DNA of 64,000 nucleotides from Lucinisca nassula (lineage: Eukaryota > Mollusca > Bivalvia > Lucinida > Lucinidae): contig OY757017.1 in NCBI GenBank assembly GCA_963580285.1, positions 17,501,003 to 17,565,002 on the forward strand, written 5' to 3'. A program made the translations under genes and the position numbers. The notes below the pieces were generated by a model. It was not told the origin of the DNA. It was given only the letters and a program-made list of their open reading frames with translations, and made no database searches. Below, piece by piece: positions 52,395 to 63,191 of the stretch (positions are counted from its first letter, which is position 1; every line of letters starts with the position of its first letter).

Positions 52395-52617
52395 TGACAC
52401 ACATCATTTTCATATACCATTGAGCATTTCCGTCGCATACCAATCCCAAATTTAAATAAGCCATGGCTTTGCAAAGTGTATTTACCAACATATGCAACCA
52501 TTGAGGACAAAAATTAACGCGTGGAACTAAGTCTTCCTGGGAATATCGTATGAATTCTGACTCTTCAAAAGGGTGAATGGTGAATATGGCGAACAGACAG
52601 ATGCGCAGGCTGACCAT
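52390..52617 (-). CDS. Unrecognised open frame, possible first exon
   Basis: The ATG at 52617 has A at -3 and G at +4. The start MVSLRICLFAIFTIHPFEES is hydrophobic enough for a weak signal peptide. Possible splice donors (TTG-GTAAAT, TTG-GTATGC) lie within, so only the first part may be coding. No homology recognised. It lies in one of the few stretches free of repeats. Confidence 0.2.
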   Translation of the reverse strand: MVSLRICLFAIFTIHPFEESEFIRYSQEDLVPRVNFCPQWLHMLVNTLCKAMAYLNLGLVCDGNAQWYMKMMCVT

Positions 52618-53215
52618 AATCTCTGCTAGTCTGACAAACGAATACTAACCTTTTTTCCATTCCGCCAGCTCAGTGCAAGCTCATATGAGCCCCGCCAAGC
52701 GAATTTGTGTCTTCGAGCATTCCGTCATGACAAATGTTAACTGCGCATGCCCAGCCATTCCGAGGGGCCAGGGATATGGCTCTCTATCTGAAGGTTCCTC
52801 TTGATTCACTGCTTGTATGAGCGAGCGGCGAAGGTTCTGGCGAGACTGCGCGGATGCGCAGGCTCGCCTGAACCTTCGCTGCTTGCATAGGCAATAAGTA
52901 CCAAAATCGCTTGACGGGGCCCATTAATATATTTTACGTTTTGCGGCCTATCAAAACCACATAAATCATTGGAAACTCAAAAAGACTGAAATCTTAGAAT
53001 ATCTCTGATAAGGCTTCAGTCGGTATATACAATATCATTGGAATTTTAACTAAGTTCTATATAAGTAAAGCGATCCTAGACAATTTTTTTCACAATACAG
53101 GCTGTGTCCGAAGAAAAACTGATTTTGAGTATGAGAGGGCCAGAACAGTCCCTGATCAGCTGGCGACACAGGGCCGGTTCTATGGACCTTTGACTTCCGA
53201 CAAATCAACCAGCCT
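52618..53215. other. No gene seen; GC palindrome
   Basis: CGGCGAAGGTTCTGGCGAGA ... CTCGCCTGAACCTTCGCTG forms a ~25-bp-arm palindrome at about 52826-52883 around TGCGCGGATGCGCA. Otherwise unassigned. Confidence 0.6.
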
Positions 53216-53226
53216 CTTACATGTAT

Positions 53227-53529
53227 AACCCCCCGCCCATAGGGGCTTGAAGAAATATATGGGCTGCATGATGCTTCCACGCAGAGCTGAATCTGGCCCG
53301 CACACTAAGACTGGTAAGCCGCTTAGAGGATCTAAGCCTGTCCAGGAACCGCGATGCGAGGCGGACCGTCCATGCTAATAAACCATATTGGTTTCATTGG
53401 GCGACAGGGCTTGAGATGTCATTTCATCTCAATGTCGGGTAAAAGTACCACAAAATTGGAAGAAACGTCTCCAAAATGACCTTTACAGTGTTGACGGGGA
53501 CGTTAAACCTCAAATCAAACAAACAAAAA
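53227..53529 (+). mobile_element. SINE-A with target-site duplication
   Basis: CCCCCCGCCCATAGGGGCTT to GTTAAACCTCAAATCAAAC. Flanks TTACATGTAT (53217-53226, 53530-53539) match perfectly. Very similar to the copy at 5663 (shared ATATATGGGCTGCATGATGC, GAATCTGGCCCGCACACTA), so the two form a subfamily. Confidence 0.92.
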
Positions 53530-53544
53530 TTACATGTATGACGT

Positions 53545-53947
<403 letters not shown>

Positions 53948-53978
53948 GTGTATGACGTTGAATAGACTTATAAATTGA

Positions 53979-54268
53979 CATTACGAAAACACGCCTATAC
54001 AAATGCATTGTAAAATTTACCCCCCGAAAAATCGATTTTTTTTAGATGAAAAATTGTTATATTTTTCTTATTTCTACTCAAAATAAAGATTGTTGGTACA
54101 CGTTAGAACTGCCTCATCGAGGCGGTTCTAACAAGTACCCACAATCTATATTTTAGAGCAGAAATAAGAAAAATAAGGTGTACCCCTGCAAACCCCACGT
54201 TTACCACATACATGTAAAAGTGGTGGGGTTCAAGGGGGTCATAACCATACAGGCGTGTTTTCGCGATG
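53979..54268. mobile_element. hpMITE-1, complete
   Basis: CATTACGAAAACACGCCTAT to CAGGCGTGTTTTCGCGATG, with core GTTAGAACTGCCTCATCGAG. Confidence 0.92.
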
Positions 54269-54488
54269 TTCTCTTTCTTGGCTGGTCTGTAAATGCTAAA
54301 TAAAGAATTTTACCGCGAGGCGTCCCAAGCCGATTCTAAAGTGCTTTTTGGGAAAGTGAATATTCATGTATCGTGTCTTCTTGTCAGTTTGGAGTGTCAT
54401 ATAGAATTATCTATCTCGCATTACGGATAGCAGCTTCTAAAAAGCAAATTTCCTTCGTAAAATGAATTATGTCTGTAGATGCTAGAAC

Positions 54489-54948
54489 TACGGAACCCGG
54501 GAAGGGACATATATATATTTTTTTTAATATCTTGAGCGAACAAGATATTAAGTTGTGCCAACAAGATACTATGCTGTGCAGACAAGATATTATCTTGTGC
54601 GGACTACATAATTTATGTTGTGCGGACAACATATTATCTTGTGTGGACAAGATAATATCTTGTTTGCACAACTTAATATCTTGTGCGGACATTATTATAT
54701 TGTTCGCACAACATATTATCTTGTTTGCACAGCATAGATCTTGGGAAGTTGTGCGAACAAGATATTATCTTGTCCGCACAAAATTTTATCTTGTCTAGAC
54801 AAGATATGTCTTGTTCGCACAAGATAATATCTTGTCTGCACAAGAAAATATGTTGTCCCAACAAGATAATATCTTGTCCGCTCAAAATATTATCTTGTTC
54901 GCACAACATAATAAAAATAAAAAATCATGTCCCTTCCCGGGTTCCGTA
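54489..54948. mobile_element. TACGGAACCC element with 6-bp target duplication
   Basis: TACGGAACCCGGGAAGGGAC to CCCTTCCCGGGTTCCGTA, flanked by perfect TAGAAC (54483-54488, 54949-54954). The interior has about twenty ~20-bp palindromic units. Confidence 0.9.
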
Positions 54949-55017
54949 TAGAACTGCTGTCGCTGTGACAGTTTTCTAGTTTCCGACAATGATATCGTGT
55001 TGGAAAGGCGACCATAG

Positions 55018-55300
55018 TTTCTTTGATTTGATGTTTAACGTCCGCGTCAACACTATTTAGGTCATTTTGAAGACGTTCCTTCCAATTTTGTGGGACCTTT
55101 AACCGACATTGAGATGGAATGACTTCTATTGCCCTGCCGACCAATTTATACGCATGGACATTCCGATTCGCATCACTTTGCCTGGGCAGGCATAGACCTT
55201 CTAAGCGATTTACCAGTACCCATGTGCGGTCGATTTCAGTTCTGCGTGGTAGCATCATGCAGCCTAATCTATTTCTCCAGGCCCTGATGGACGGGGTCCT
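55018..55300 (-). mobile_element. SINE-A, diverged
   Basis: TTTCTTTGATTTGATGTTTA to CCAGGCCCTGATGGACGGGG; many substitutions. Confidence 0.85.
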
Positions 55301-55342
55301 GAAAGATTGAAGGGGAAAGATACACGTTCTGGGAAGGTAATT

Positions 55343-55491
55343 CCCAGCAGGCACATGACGTAATTGTGACGTCACATCGACGTCGGTTCATCGTCATGAC
55401 GTTTATGCAACGTCAAATCTACGTCGGTGCAACGTCATGACGTTGCACCGACGTCGATTTGACGTTGCCCTAGCGACGTGTGCCTGCTGGG
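55343..55491. mobile_element. CCCAGCAGGC-ended ACGTCA palindromic element
   Basis: CCCAGCAGGCACATGACGTA and ACGTGTGCCTGCTGGG are near-perfect terminal inverted repeats. The interior is almost wholly ACGTCA/TGACGT words, including ACGTCATGACGT. The predicted hairpin spans the whole element. Confidence 0.88.
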
Positions 55492-55500
55492 TTCTTTCCG

Positions 55501-55565
55501 AGTGAGTGAGTGAGTGCGTTTGAGTTTTACGTCCCACCAACAGCTAAGGTCATACGGAGGCTTCT
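55501..55565 (-). mobile_element. SINE-B, internally deleted
   Basis: Tail ACTC units and GTTTGAGTTTTACGTCCCAC join directly to the head end GGAGGCTTCT. Confidence 0.8.
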
Positions 55566-55654
55566 AATTCTTACCGAAATATTGTTGTCGAATTTGTCTA
55601 CCATGTCAATAGTGGTCAACGCTGAAAGGAAATCAGAATCATCTTTAAGAGTAG

Positions 55655-55840
55655 ATCCTATCGCGTTACATGTATCAAGCCCGTGAAACAAACACCCCGT
55701 CCATCCCATTTTAGATAGAGAAAATGTGGGGTTAAAGGGGTATACATTATTTTTCTAATTTCTGTTCCAAGGCATTGGTTGTGGGTAGTCATTAGAACCG
55801 CCTCAATGAGGCGGAGCAGCCACAACCTATGTTTTTTTTA
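55655..55840. mobile_element. hpMITE-2, truncated by array element
   Basis: CCCGTGAAACAAACACCCCG, core GTCATTAGAACCGCCTCAAT, then CCACAACCTATG up to the TA at 55839. Confidence 0.7.
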
Positions 55841-56905
55841 TGGGTTGCCATTTTACTATTTATAGAAATCCATAATTCGATTTACGGGCCTCCGTGGCCT
55901 AGTGGTTAAGAGCGCTGACTCTTGATCATTAGCTCTCTCACCTCTGTGATTCGAGCCTCGCTCGGGTCACATGTGAAACGCAAAGTTCTGCAACGGAAGG
56001 TCAGGTGGTTTTTCTCCGGGTACTCCGGTTTTCGCCCACCTCTGATTAACGATCGGCTCGATATGAGTGAAATAATCTTGAAAGGGCCGTAACCCCCCCC
56101 CCAAAAAAAAACATAATTCGATTTATGGATATCTATAATTCGAATTATGGATATCCATAAATCAACCGAATAATGGATATCCATAATTCGAATTATAGAT
56201 ATCCAAAAATGTAATTATGGATATTCATAATTCGATTTATGGATATCATTATTTCAGATCGATTGATGGATACACATAATTCGAATTATGGATATCACTA
56301 ATTCCAATTATGGATATCAATAAATCAAAATACGGATATCCATTGTTCCGCTAATTTATGGTTATCCATATGTCGAATTATGGATATCCATAATCGAATA
56401 TTATGGATATCTATAAATCGGGCTGAGTTAATGATATCCATAATTCTAATTATGGATATACATAATTCACCGTAAAATACTTTGGTTTCAGTCATTATTT
56501 ATTGTAATTATTTGCAAATACGAATAATGGATATCCATAAGTCGAATTTTTGATATCCATAAATGCACCGAAATATGGGTATCCATAATTCGAATAACTG
56601 ATACCCATAATTCGAATCACTGATATCCATAAATCAATCTGAATTAATGATATTCATACATCGAATTATGGATATCCATAATCAGCCGAATAATTGATAT
56701 GTAATTCGATTTATGGATATCTTTAATTCAGATCGATTTATGGATATCCATAATTCGAATTATGGATATCGCTAATCCCAATTATGGATAATAATAAATC
56801 AAAATATGGATATCCATTATTCCGCTGATTTATGGATATCCATAAATCGAAGTATGGATATCCATAAATCGAATATGGATATCTATAAATCGGGCTGAAT
56901 TAATC
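55841..56905. mobile_element. GGATATCC palindromic-array element, right end lost
   Basis: TGGGTTGCCATTTTACTATT left end preceded by TA, then ~40 units of TATGGATATCCATAATTCGA type with a spacer at about 56470-56520 (ACTTTGGTTTCAGTCATTAT) shared with 34400. The right end runs into an hpMITE-2 end (CCCCAGTTTTCTCCAAATAA). Confidence 0.85.
55885..56111 (+). mobile_element. SINE-C with target-site duplication
   Basis: CGGGCCTCCGTGGCCTAGTG head, B box GATTCGAGCC, to GAAAGGGCCGTAACC plus A tail. A perfect 14-bp duplication, CATAATTCGATTTA (55871-55884, 56112-56125), comes from the array unit. Confidence 0.95.
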
Positions 56906-57002
56906 ATATCCCCAGTTTTCTCCAAATAAAGTGTGGTGTAAGGGTATGTTTATTTCACGGGCTTGTTAGCGTGGCTTAAACAGGAGTAATCGTGTTTTTA
57001 TG

Positions 57003-57125
57003 TTTGTTTTGGAGTTTAACGGCCCAGTCAACACTATTTAGGTCATTTTTGAGCCGGTCAGTTTACCTATTCACACTTTCCTGGGCTGGCTTTAACGTAA
57101 GCGGTTAACCAGTACAGTACACAAA
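57003..57125 (-). mobile_element. SINE-E 3' part
   Basis: TGTTTGTTTTGGAGTTTAAC to GTAAGCGGTTAACCAGTACA. Confidence 0.82.
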
Positions 57126-57178
57126 CTTTCGATGAGTAATCATGAAAAACAGTTGTAGCTTTTCTGGTTCCTCTGAAT

Positions 57179-57456
57179 TATTACGACAACACATCCGTGC
57201 GACATAGTGCATTTTTCACACCTCCAAACTGGCTACTTTTCTGAAGAAAATCCTTAATACTTTTCTTATTTGTACTGCAAACATAGGTTGAAGGTGCTCG
57301 TTAGAACCGCCTCATTGAGGCGGTTCTAACGAGTAACCACAACCTATGTCTTGGAACAGAAATAAAAAAATAATGTTTAACCCCTTAAACCCAAGTTTTG
57401 TCTATGTAAAGTGGGGTTTAGTGGGGTGTTCATTTCACGGACCTATTCACGTGATG
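57179..57456. mobile_element. hpMITE-2, complete
   Basis: ATTACGACAACACATCCGTG to CTATTCACGTGATG, with core CTCGTTAGAACCGCCTCATT. Confidence 0.9.
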
Positions 57457-57466
57457 TCATTCTTGC

Positions 57467-57760
57467 CATCATGCTAGAAAGCCCGTGAAATAAACAAACC
57501 CTTACACCCCACTTTATATAGAGACAACTGGGGTTAACGGGGGTCTACATTATTTTTCTTATTTCTGTTCCAAGACATAGGTTGTGGATACTCGTAAGAG
57601 ACGCCTCAATGAGGCGGTTAGGCTAGACGTAGGTTGTGGATACCAACAACCTATGTTTTGAGTATAAATAAGAATAATATCACAAATTTTCTTCAGAAAA
57701 TAGACCGTTTTGGAGATGTGAAAAATGCACTATGACGCACGGGTGTGTGTTATCGTAATG
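57467..57760. mobile_element. hpMITE-2, opposite orientation, 10 bp away
   Basis: CATCATGCTAGAAAGCCCGT to GTGTGTTATCGTAATG. The right core arm is disrupted (GGCGGTTAGGCTAGACG). Confidence 0.85.
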
Positions 57761-57857
57761 TTACAGAAAAGCCAAGATGGAGGACAGTAATTAATATTTG
57801 CCAACCATCCATTTGAATGGATTGCGAACTATTGCTACAGAAACGCACATGCGCTAA

Positions 57858-58230
57858 GTGCTGCAATGGAAGGTCACTAGGTCAGGTGTTTTTTCTCCGG
57901 GTAATCACGTTTTCGCCCATTTTATCACGAAAACACGCCTATATAATTTTGACCCCCTCTAACCCCACCTTTATACAGTACAATGGGGCTTACATGGGTA
58001 AAACTTATTTTTCTTGTTTCTGCTCTAAAATATAGATTGTGGGTACTCGTACAGACAATCTATATTTTGATCAGTAATAAGAAAATTATCACATTTTTTC
58101 ATCTTAAAATATTCGGTTTCCGGCGGTAAAGTTTACAATCATGTATTTGTATAGGCGTGTTTTCGTAATGTTATTAACATTTGGCTCGAAATAAGTGAAA
58201 TCATATTGAAAGGGCCGTAAACCAAAAATT
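57858..58230 (+). mobile_element. SINE-C fragment split by hpMITE-1
   Basis: GTGCTGCAATGGAAGGTCAC to TTTTCGCCCATTT, then ATTAACATTTGGCTCGAAAT to GAAAGGGCCGTAAACC after the insertion. Confidence 0.8.
57923..58170. mobile_element. hpMITE-1 nested in SINE-C
   Basis: TATCACGAAAACACGCCTAT to ATAGGCGTGTTTTCGTAATG; the core hairpin is mostly deleted (CTCGTACAGACAATC). Confidence 0.85.
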
Positions 58231-58323
58231 TTGCAACATGGCCACACATGTATATATGCATATTTAATTTGTCATGCATATATCTACAAGATTTTGTAAA
58301 AGTTAAAAAGTCTCATTATTCTC

Positions 58324-58613
58324 CATTACGATAACGTCCGGCATAGTGCATTTTGTTCACATCTTCAAAAAGGCTACTTTTCTGATGAAAATCCTTGATA
58401 TTTTCCTTAAAAATACTGCAAACATAGGTTGTGGGTATTCGTTAGAACCGCCTCATTAAGGCGCCGCCTCATTAAGGCGGTTCTAACGAGTACCCTCAAC
58501 CTATGTCTTCGAGCAAATATAATAAAAATAATGTATAACCCCGTTAACCCCAGTTTTCTCTATATAAAGTGGGGTATAGGGGGTCTTCATTTCACGGACT
58601 TGATCACGTGATG
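58324..58613. mobile_element. hpMITE-2 with doubled core centre
   Basis: CATTACGATAACGTCCGGCA to CTTGATCACGTGATG. The centre GCCTCATTAAGGC is present twice. Confidence 0.88.
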
Positions 58614-58714
58614 CTCAGGTACGAGAATGCGCTCAAGGTACCCACGCTTAGAAATGCCACATATGTCAGGCATAAAGTGGCCTCAGAATGAAACAATTTC
58701 TTTTTGAATGTTGG

Positions 58715-58810
58715 TTAAGAGTTTAACGGCCACGCCAATACTATTGATGCCATAGCAAGGCAGTCAGTTCCTCCAACCACACATAATACATAAACAGTCA
58801 ACCGGTTGTT
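58715..58810 (-). mobile_element. SINE-E 3' fragment, old
   Basis: GAGTTTAACGGCCACGCCAA to AGTCAACCGGTTGTTTTG; heavily diverged. Confidence 0.55.
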
Positions 58811-58988
58811 TTGCCAAAAATATCAACTAGCGAAAGGGAGAAAATGACCTTTGAAGAGATTTCAGGATCAACACATCACGTGGACATATCCATGAAATAA
58901 CCCAAACCCCAAACCCCATTTTATACAGAGAAAACTGGGGTTTACAAGGGTATAAATTATTTTTTCTTATTTCTGCTCCAAGACATAG

Positions 58989-59128
58989 GAGAAGCCTCCG
59001 ACTTGTAAACCAGGGGACGCAGGACAGATCCCGTGCTTCTCCAGACTTTCGGATGTGTCATTAAACCGAGGTTCTGTCTCCGTATAACCTTAGCTGTTGA
59101 TGAGACGTAAAACTCAAACACTCACTCA
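58989..59128 (+). mobile_element. SINE-B nested in hpMITE-2
   Basis: GAAGCCTCCG joined to ACTTGTAAACCAGGGG (A-box region deleted), ending CTCAAACACTCACTCA. Flanks CTCCAAGACATAG (58976-58988, 59129-59141) match perfectly over 13 bp. Confidence 0.93.
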
Positions 59129-59223
59129 CTCCAAGACATAGATTGTGGGTCCTCGTTAACACCGGTTCTAATGAGCACCCGCAACCTATGTTTACAGTAT
59201 AAATATGAAAAAAAACAAAACAA

Positions 59224-59704
59224 ATTCTAACACAGCGCGCCTATATAAGCAATGGAAAATAACTGTGTTTTATTCTACAACAAATCACGGCAACGAAGAG
59301 CGTGACGAGTGACGTCATTAAAACTGCAACTTTTATGACGTTTCCAGTCGATTTCCTTGACGTTAGACGGTGAATCGTCATTTTCTCGCATCGAAAACGT
59401 TAGAAAAGGATATAAATACATGTGTTTCAGTCGATAATTTTAGCGGGATTTCCTCTAACAATGGCGAAAAGTTGTGAGATTTTGAAGGAAACAACAGCAT
59501 TATTGCCGATTTGCAGCCTGTTAGAATCGAAATAGATCAACTCTAGTTTGTGATTTGTTGAGTAATAAATCACAGTTTGTCGGTCAGTTGTAAGTAGACA
59601 AATCACGCGCGCTATGCGCTTGTGATTTGATCTACTTTACAACTGACCTCCAAACTGTGATTTATTACTCAACAAATCACAGCTAGAGCTGATCTATTTC
59701 TTAA
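59224..59704 (+). mobile_element. Foldback element, full length
   Basis: ATTCTAACACAGCGCGCCTA to GAGCTGATCTATTTCTTAA, the best-preserved plus-strand copy. Palindrome centre CGCGCGCTATGCGCTTG. Confidence 0.92.
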
Positions 59705-59946
59705 ACAAACAAAAAAAAAACATCAAGGATTTTCTGATGAAAACCCGTGATATTTTCCTTATTTATACTGCAATCATATTTTTGTGGGTGCGGTTCTAAC
59801 GAGTACCCACAACCTATGTCTTGGAGCAGAAATAAGACAAAATAATGTATTTTTCTCCATATAAAGTGGGGTTTACGGGTGCTTATTTCACGGACTTCGC
59901 AAAATTGCAGTACGTTTCCTCTGGCTTTCTTTGCCGGATAATTACA

Positions 59947-59992
59947 GGGTCACTGATGAGGCTTTATTAGCCGAAACTACGTAGTATGGCCC
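59947..59992 (+). ncRNA. Hammerhead ribozyme, subfamily 2 (GUA site)
   Basis: GGGTCA - CTGATGA (59953-59959) - GGCT-TTATT-AGCC - GAAA - CTACGTAG - TA - TGGCCC. All stems pair; stem II differs from other copies by a compensated pair (C-G to T-A). Predicted cleavage is after A59986. Confidence 0.92.
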
Positions 59993-60327
59993 ATCTTCTT
60001 TCTTATGAATGTTTTTATTGCTCTTAAAGGAACTCATTTTTTATTTTTATTTGCCTTCACTGCAGCTGGTGTTGTGCCGTGTGGTGGCCGTAAAACGTCT
60101 CCCCGTACATCAACCATAGTGCAGTTTATATTTTACTTCTGGTCCTTTGAGATCATCTTGAATATTCTAAGTAATCAGAAATAGATTATTGGTTTAGACT
60201 CATTCTAGACAGGTTTTTAATTATTTGGACCCCATTTTGATTTATATCAGTCTTTGAATCGACTGCCTATTCGAAATTCGCAAAATTGCAGTACGTTTCC
60301 TCTGGCTTTCTTTGCCGGATAATTACA

Positions 60328-60373
60328 GGGTCACTGATGAGGCTTTATTAGCCGAAACTACGTAGTATGGCCC
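60328..60373 (+). ncRNA. Hammerhead ribozyme, subfamily 2, second copy
   Basis: Identical to the copy 381 bp upstream; predicted cleavage after A60367. Cleavage at both sites would release a 381-nt RNA. Confidence 0.92.
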
Positions 60374-60485
60374 ATCTTCTTTCTTATGAATGTTTTTATT
60401 GCTCTTAAAGGAACTCATTTTTTATTTTTATTTGTTACCATAGTTTCAGATGTACGTTTTTTCTCTCATTTTCTGTACTGTATGT

Positions 60486-60760
60486 TACTATAACACAGCC
60501 ATGTGATAGAGTGCATTTTTCAAACCTCAAAAAATGGTATTTTTTCTGATGAAAACTATTTTCTTATTTATACTCCAAATATATGTTTTGGGTACTCGTT
60601 AGAACCGCCTCATTAAGGCGGTTCTAACGAGTACCCATAACCTACGTTTTGGAGCAGAAATAAGGAAAATCATGTTGACCCCCGTAAACCCCAGTTTTTT
60701 CTATATAAAGTGGGGTTAAGGGGGGAGGGGTCTTCATTTCACGGACTTGTTTTCGTGATG
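60486..60760. mobile_element. hpMITE-2, complete
   Basis: TTACTATAACACAGCCATGT-type left end, core CTCGTTAGAACCGCCTCATT/AAGGCGGTTCTAACGAG, right end CTTGTTTTCGTGATG. Confidence 0.88.
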
Positions 60761-60865
60761 TTGTGTCTGGGTGTCTTTTTACTCCATGACTGATTCTCAT
60801 TTTCATCTCTATTGCATGGATTTCAAATAATTATACGTAATTACTTATTCCTGCAAAAAAACCTA

Positions 60866-62935
60866 TGCGCATGGCTGTTTGACGCCATTGTCAAATGGAC
60901 CGAAAGCCGTGGTCAAATAGCAAAAACCATGTTCAAATCATGAAATTCGCGTGCTGTTTGAACATGGATTTTGAGCTTTTGATATCACTAGACGGGCCTT
61001 TTGTTTACGTTACGTTATGCGACGTAACGTTATCGCCCTGATCGTAGCGTTTTAGGGTTCTATGATGACGTCACTGCATGACAACGTCATTGTAAACATC
61101 ATTCTGAACTGGCCGCCATTTTGGTTTGTCTGTCGCATTTGAAGAGTTTATATGAAAATTATATGGAGCTTTTGGGTGTTTTCGTCAAAGTTTGCTGTCG
61201 GATTCGTAAGTTCTGCAAGAACAACGATCATTGGATGGCCAACTACATCCATGGTTATTTCATTGCATTAATATTTGCCGGATCCCTCGGAAGATATTTG
61301 AACATTCGGCCTAGCGGTTGATCCCTATATTCTTGCATACATATCTATGCGCATGGCTGTTTGAAGCCATTGTCAAATGGACCGAAAGCCGTGCTCAAAC
61401 ACCAAAAAAAATGTTCAAATCATGAAATTCGCGTGCTGTTTGAGCATAGATTTTGAGCTTTTGAAATCACAAGACGGGCCTTGCTTTGATTACGTTACGT
61501 TGAGCGATGTAACGTTATCGCCCTGAACGTAGCGTTTTAGGGTTCTATGATGACGTCAGACGGTTACTGCATGACAACGTCATTGTAAACAACGTTCTGA
61601 ACTGGCCGCCATGTTGGTTTTGCCTGTCGCATTTGAAGAATTTATATGGAATTTATATGGAGCTTTTGGGCGTTTTCGGCAAAATTTGCTGTCGGAATCG
61701 TAAGTTATGCAAGAACAACGATCATCCATGGTTATTTCATTGCATTGACATTTGCCGGATCCCTCGGAAGATATTTGAACATTCGGCTTAGCGGCCTCAT
61801 GTTCAAACAGCTTCCTCTGGATCAGGCAAATGTTAATGCATGAAAAACCATGGTTGATCCCTATATTCTTGCATACATATCTTTGCGCATGGCTGTTTGA
61901 AGCCATTGTCAAATGGACCGAAAGCCGTGCTCACACAGCAAAAAACATGTTCAAATCATGAAATTCGCGTGCTGTTTAAGCATGGCTTTTGAGCTTTCGA
62001 TATCACAAGACGGGCCTTGCTTTGATTACGTTACGCTGAGAGACGAGAGACGTAACGTTATCGCCCTGAACGTAGCGTTTTAAGGTTCTATGATGATGTC
62101 AGAAGGTTACTGCATGACAACGTCATTGTAAACAACGTTCTGAACTGGCCGCCATGTTGGTTTGCGTGTCGCATTTGAAAAATTTATATGGAATTTATAT
62201 GGAGCTTTCGGCAAATTTTGCTGTCGGAATCGTAAGTTATGCAAGAACAACGATCATCCATGGTTATTTCATTGCATTGACATTTGCCGGATCCCTCGGA
62301 AGATATTTGAACATTCGGCCTAGCGGCCTCAGGTTCAAACAGCTTCCTCGAGGCCCGGCGAATGTTAATGCATGAAAAACCATGGTTGATCCCTATATTC
62401 TTGCATACATATCTATGCGCATGGCTGTCTGAAGCCATTGTCAAATGGACCGAAAGCCGTGCTTAAACAGCAAAAAAAATGTTCAAATCATGAAATTCGC
62501 GTGCTGTTTGAGCATAGATTTTGAGCTTTTGATATCACAAGACGGGCCTTGCTTTGATTACGTTACGTTGAGCGGCGTAACGTTATCGTCCTGAACGTAG
62601 CGTTTTAGGGTTCTGTGATGACGTCAGACGATTACTGCATGACAACGTCATTGTAAACAACGTTCTGAACTGGCCGCCATGTTGGTTTGCCTGTTGCATT
62701 TGAAGAATTTAAATGGAGCTATTGGGCGTTTTCGCCAAAATTTGCTGTCGGATTCGTAAGTTATGCAAGAACAACGATCATCCATGGTTATTTCATTGCA
62801 CTGACATTTGCCGGATCCCTCGGAAGATATTTGAACATTCGGCCTAGCGGCCTCAGGTTCAAACAGCTTCCTCGGGACCCGGCGAATGTTAATGCATGAA
62901 AAACCATGGTTGATCTCTATATTTTACTGTCCTGT
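60866..62935. repeat. Four tandem ~485-540-bp units
   Basis: Unit starts GCGCATGGCTGTTTGA at about 60868, 61350, 61887 and 62417. Shared blocks: AATTCGCGTGCTGTTTGAGC, GACGGGCCTTGCTTTGATTA, CGCCCTGAACGTAGCGTTTT, GAACTGGCCGCCATGTTGGT, TGCAAGAACAACGATCATCC and TTGCCGGATCCCTCGGAAGA. Frames are open on the minus strand of two units, but frames differ between units and carry no recognised domain. A diverged single copy is at 38425-39015. Confidence 0.9.
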
Positions 62936-62981
62936 CTTACGAGATTTTGACATGTCTCCATCTATAGATGTTACCTTTGAT

Positions 62982-63068
62982 ACGACTAGAGGCAGTTCTA
63001 ACGCGCACACAAAACCTATGTTTAGAGTATAAAGGCGAAGAATATCACACATTTTCATCAGAAAACTC
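62982..63068. mobile_element. hpMITE-2 right-half fragment
   Basis: AGGCAGTTCTAACGCGCACA to TCACACATTTTCATCAGAAA. Confidence 0.65.
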
Positions 63069-63191
63069 ACTATCTTAGTTGGTTGTTGGTTGACTTGAGG
63101 TTTAACGTCCCCGTCAACATGAATTTGTCATTTTGGTGACGTTGCTTCCAATTCTGTGGGTCTTTTATAAAACAATATGGTTTATAATCAT

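Larger units (their letters stand above)
58874..59895. mobile_element. hpMITE-2 with three later insertions
   Basis: CATCACGTGGACATATCCAT start. It is interrupted by SINE-B (58989), then by a foldback element (59224). Sequence after 59720 (ATCAAGGATTTTCTGATGAA to GCTTATTTCACGGAC) is hpMITE-2-like and is itself cut by the hammerhead dimer at 59896. Confidence 0.75.
59896..60434 (+). mobile_element. Hammerhead repeat dimer with identical 158-bp terminal direct repeats
   Basis: 59896-60053 and 60277-60434 are identical over 158 bp (TTCGCAAAATTGCAGTACGT ... TTTTTTATTTTTATTTG) and each holds a ribozyme. The 223-bp middle has CTTCACTGCAGCTGGTGTTG, GGTGGCCGTAAAACGTCTCC and TGGTCCTTTGAGATCATC, homologous to the 260-bp monomer family. 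Zero divergence implies a recent origin or recent duplication. The layout resembles retrozymes or Penelope-type terminal repeats. Confidence 0.9.

Noticed and set aside
61580..61912. 110-residue minus-strand frame with Cys residues
   Set aside because: It spans a tandem repeat unit; the other units are broken or shifted, and no domain is recognised.
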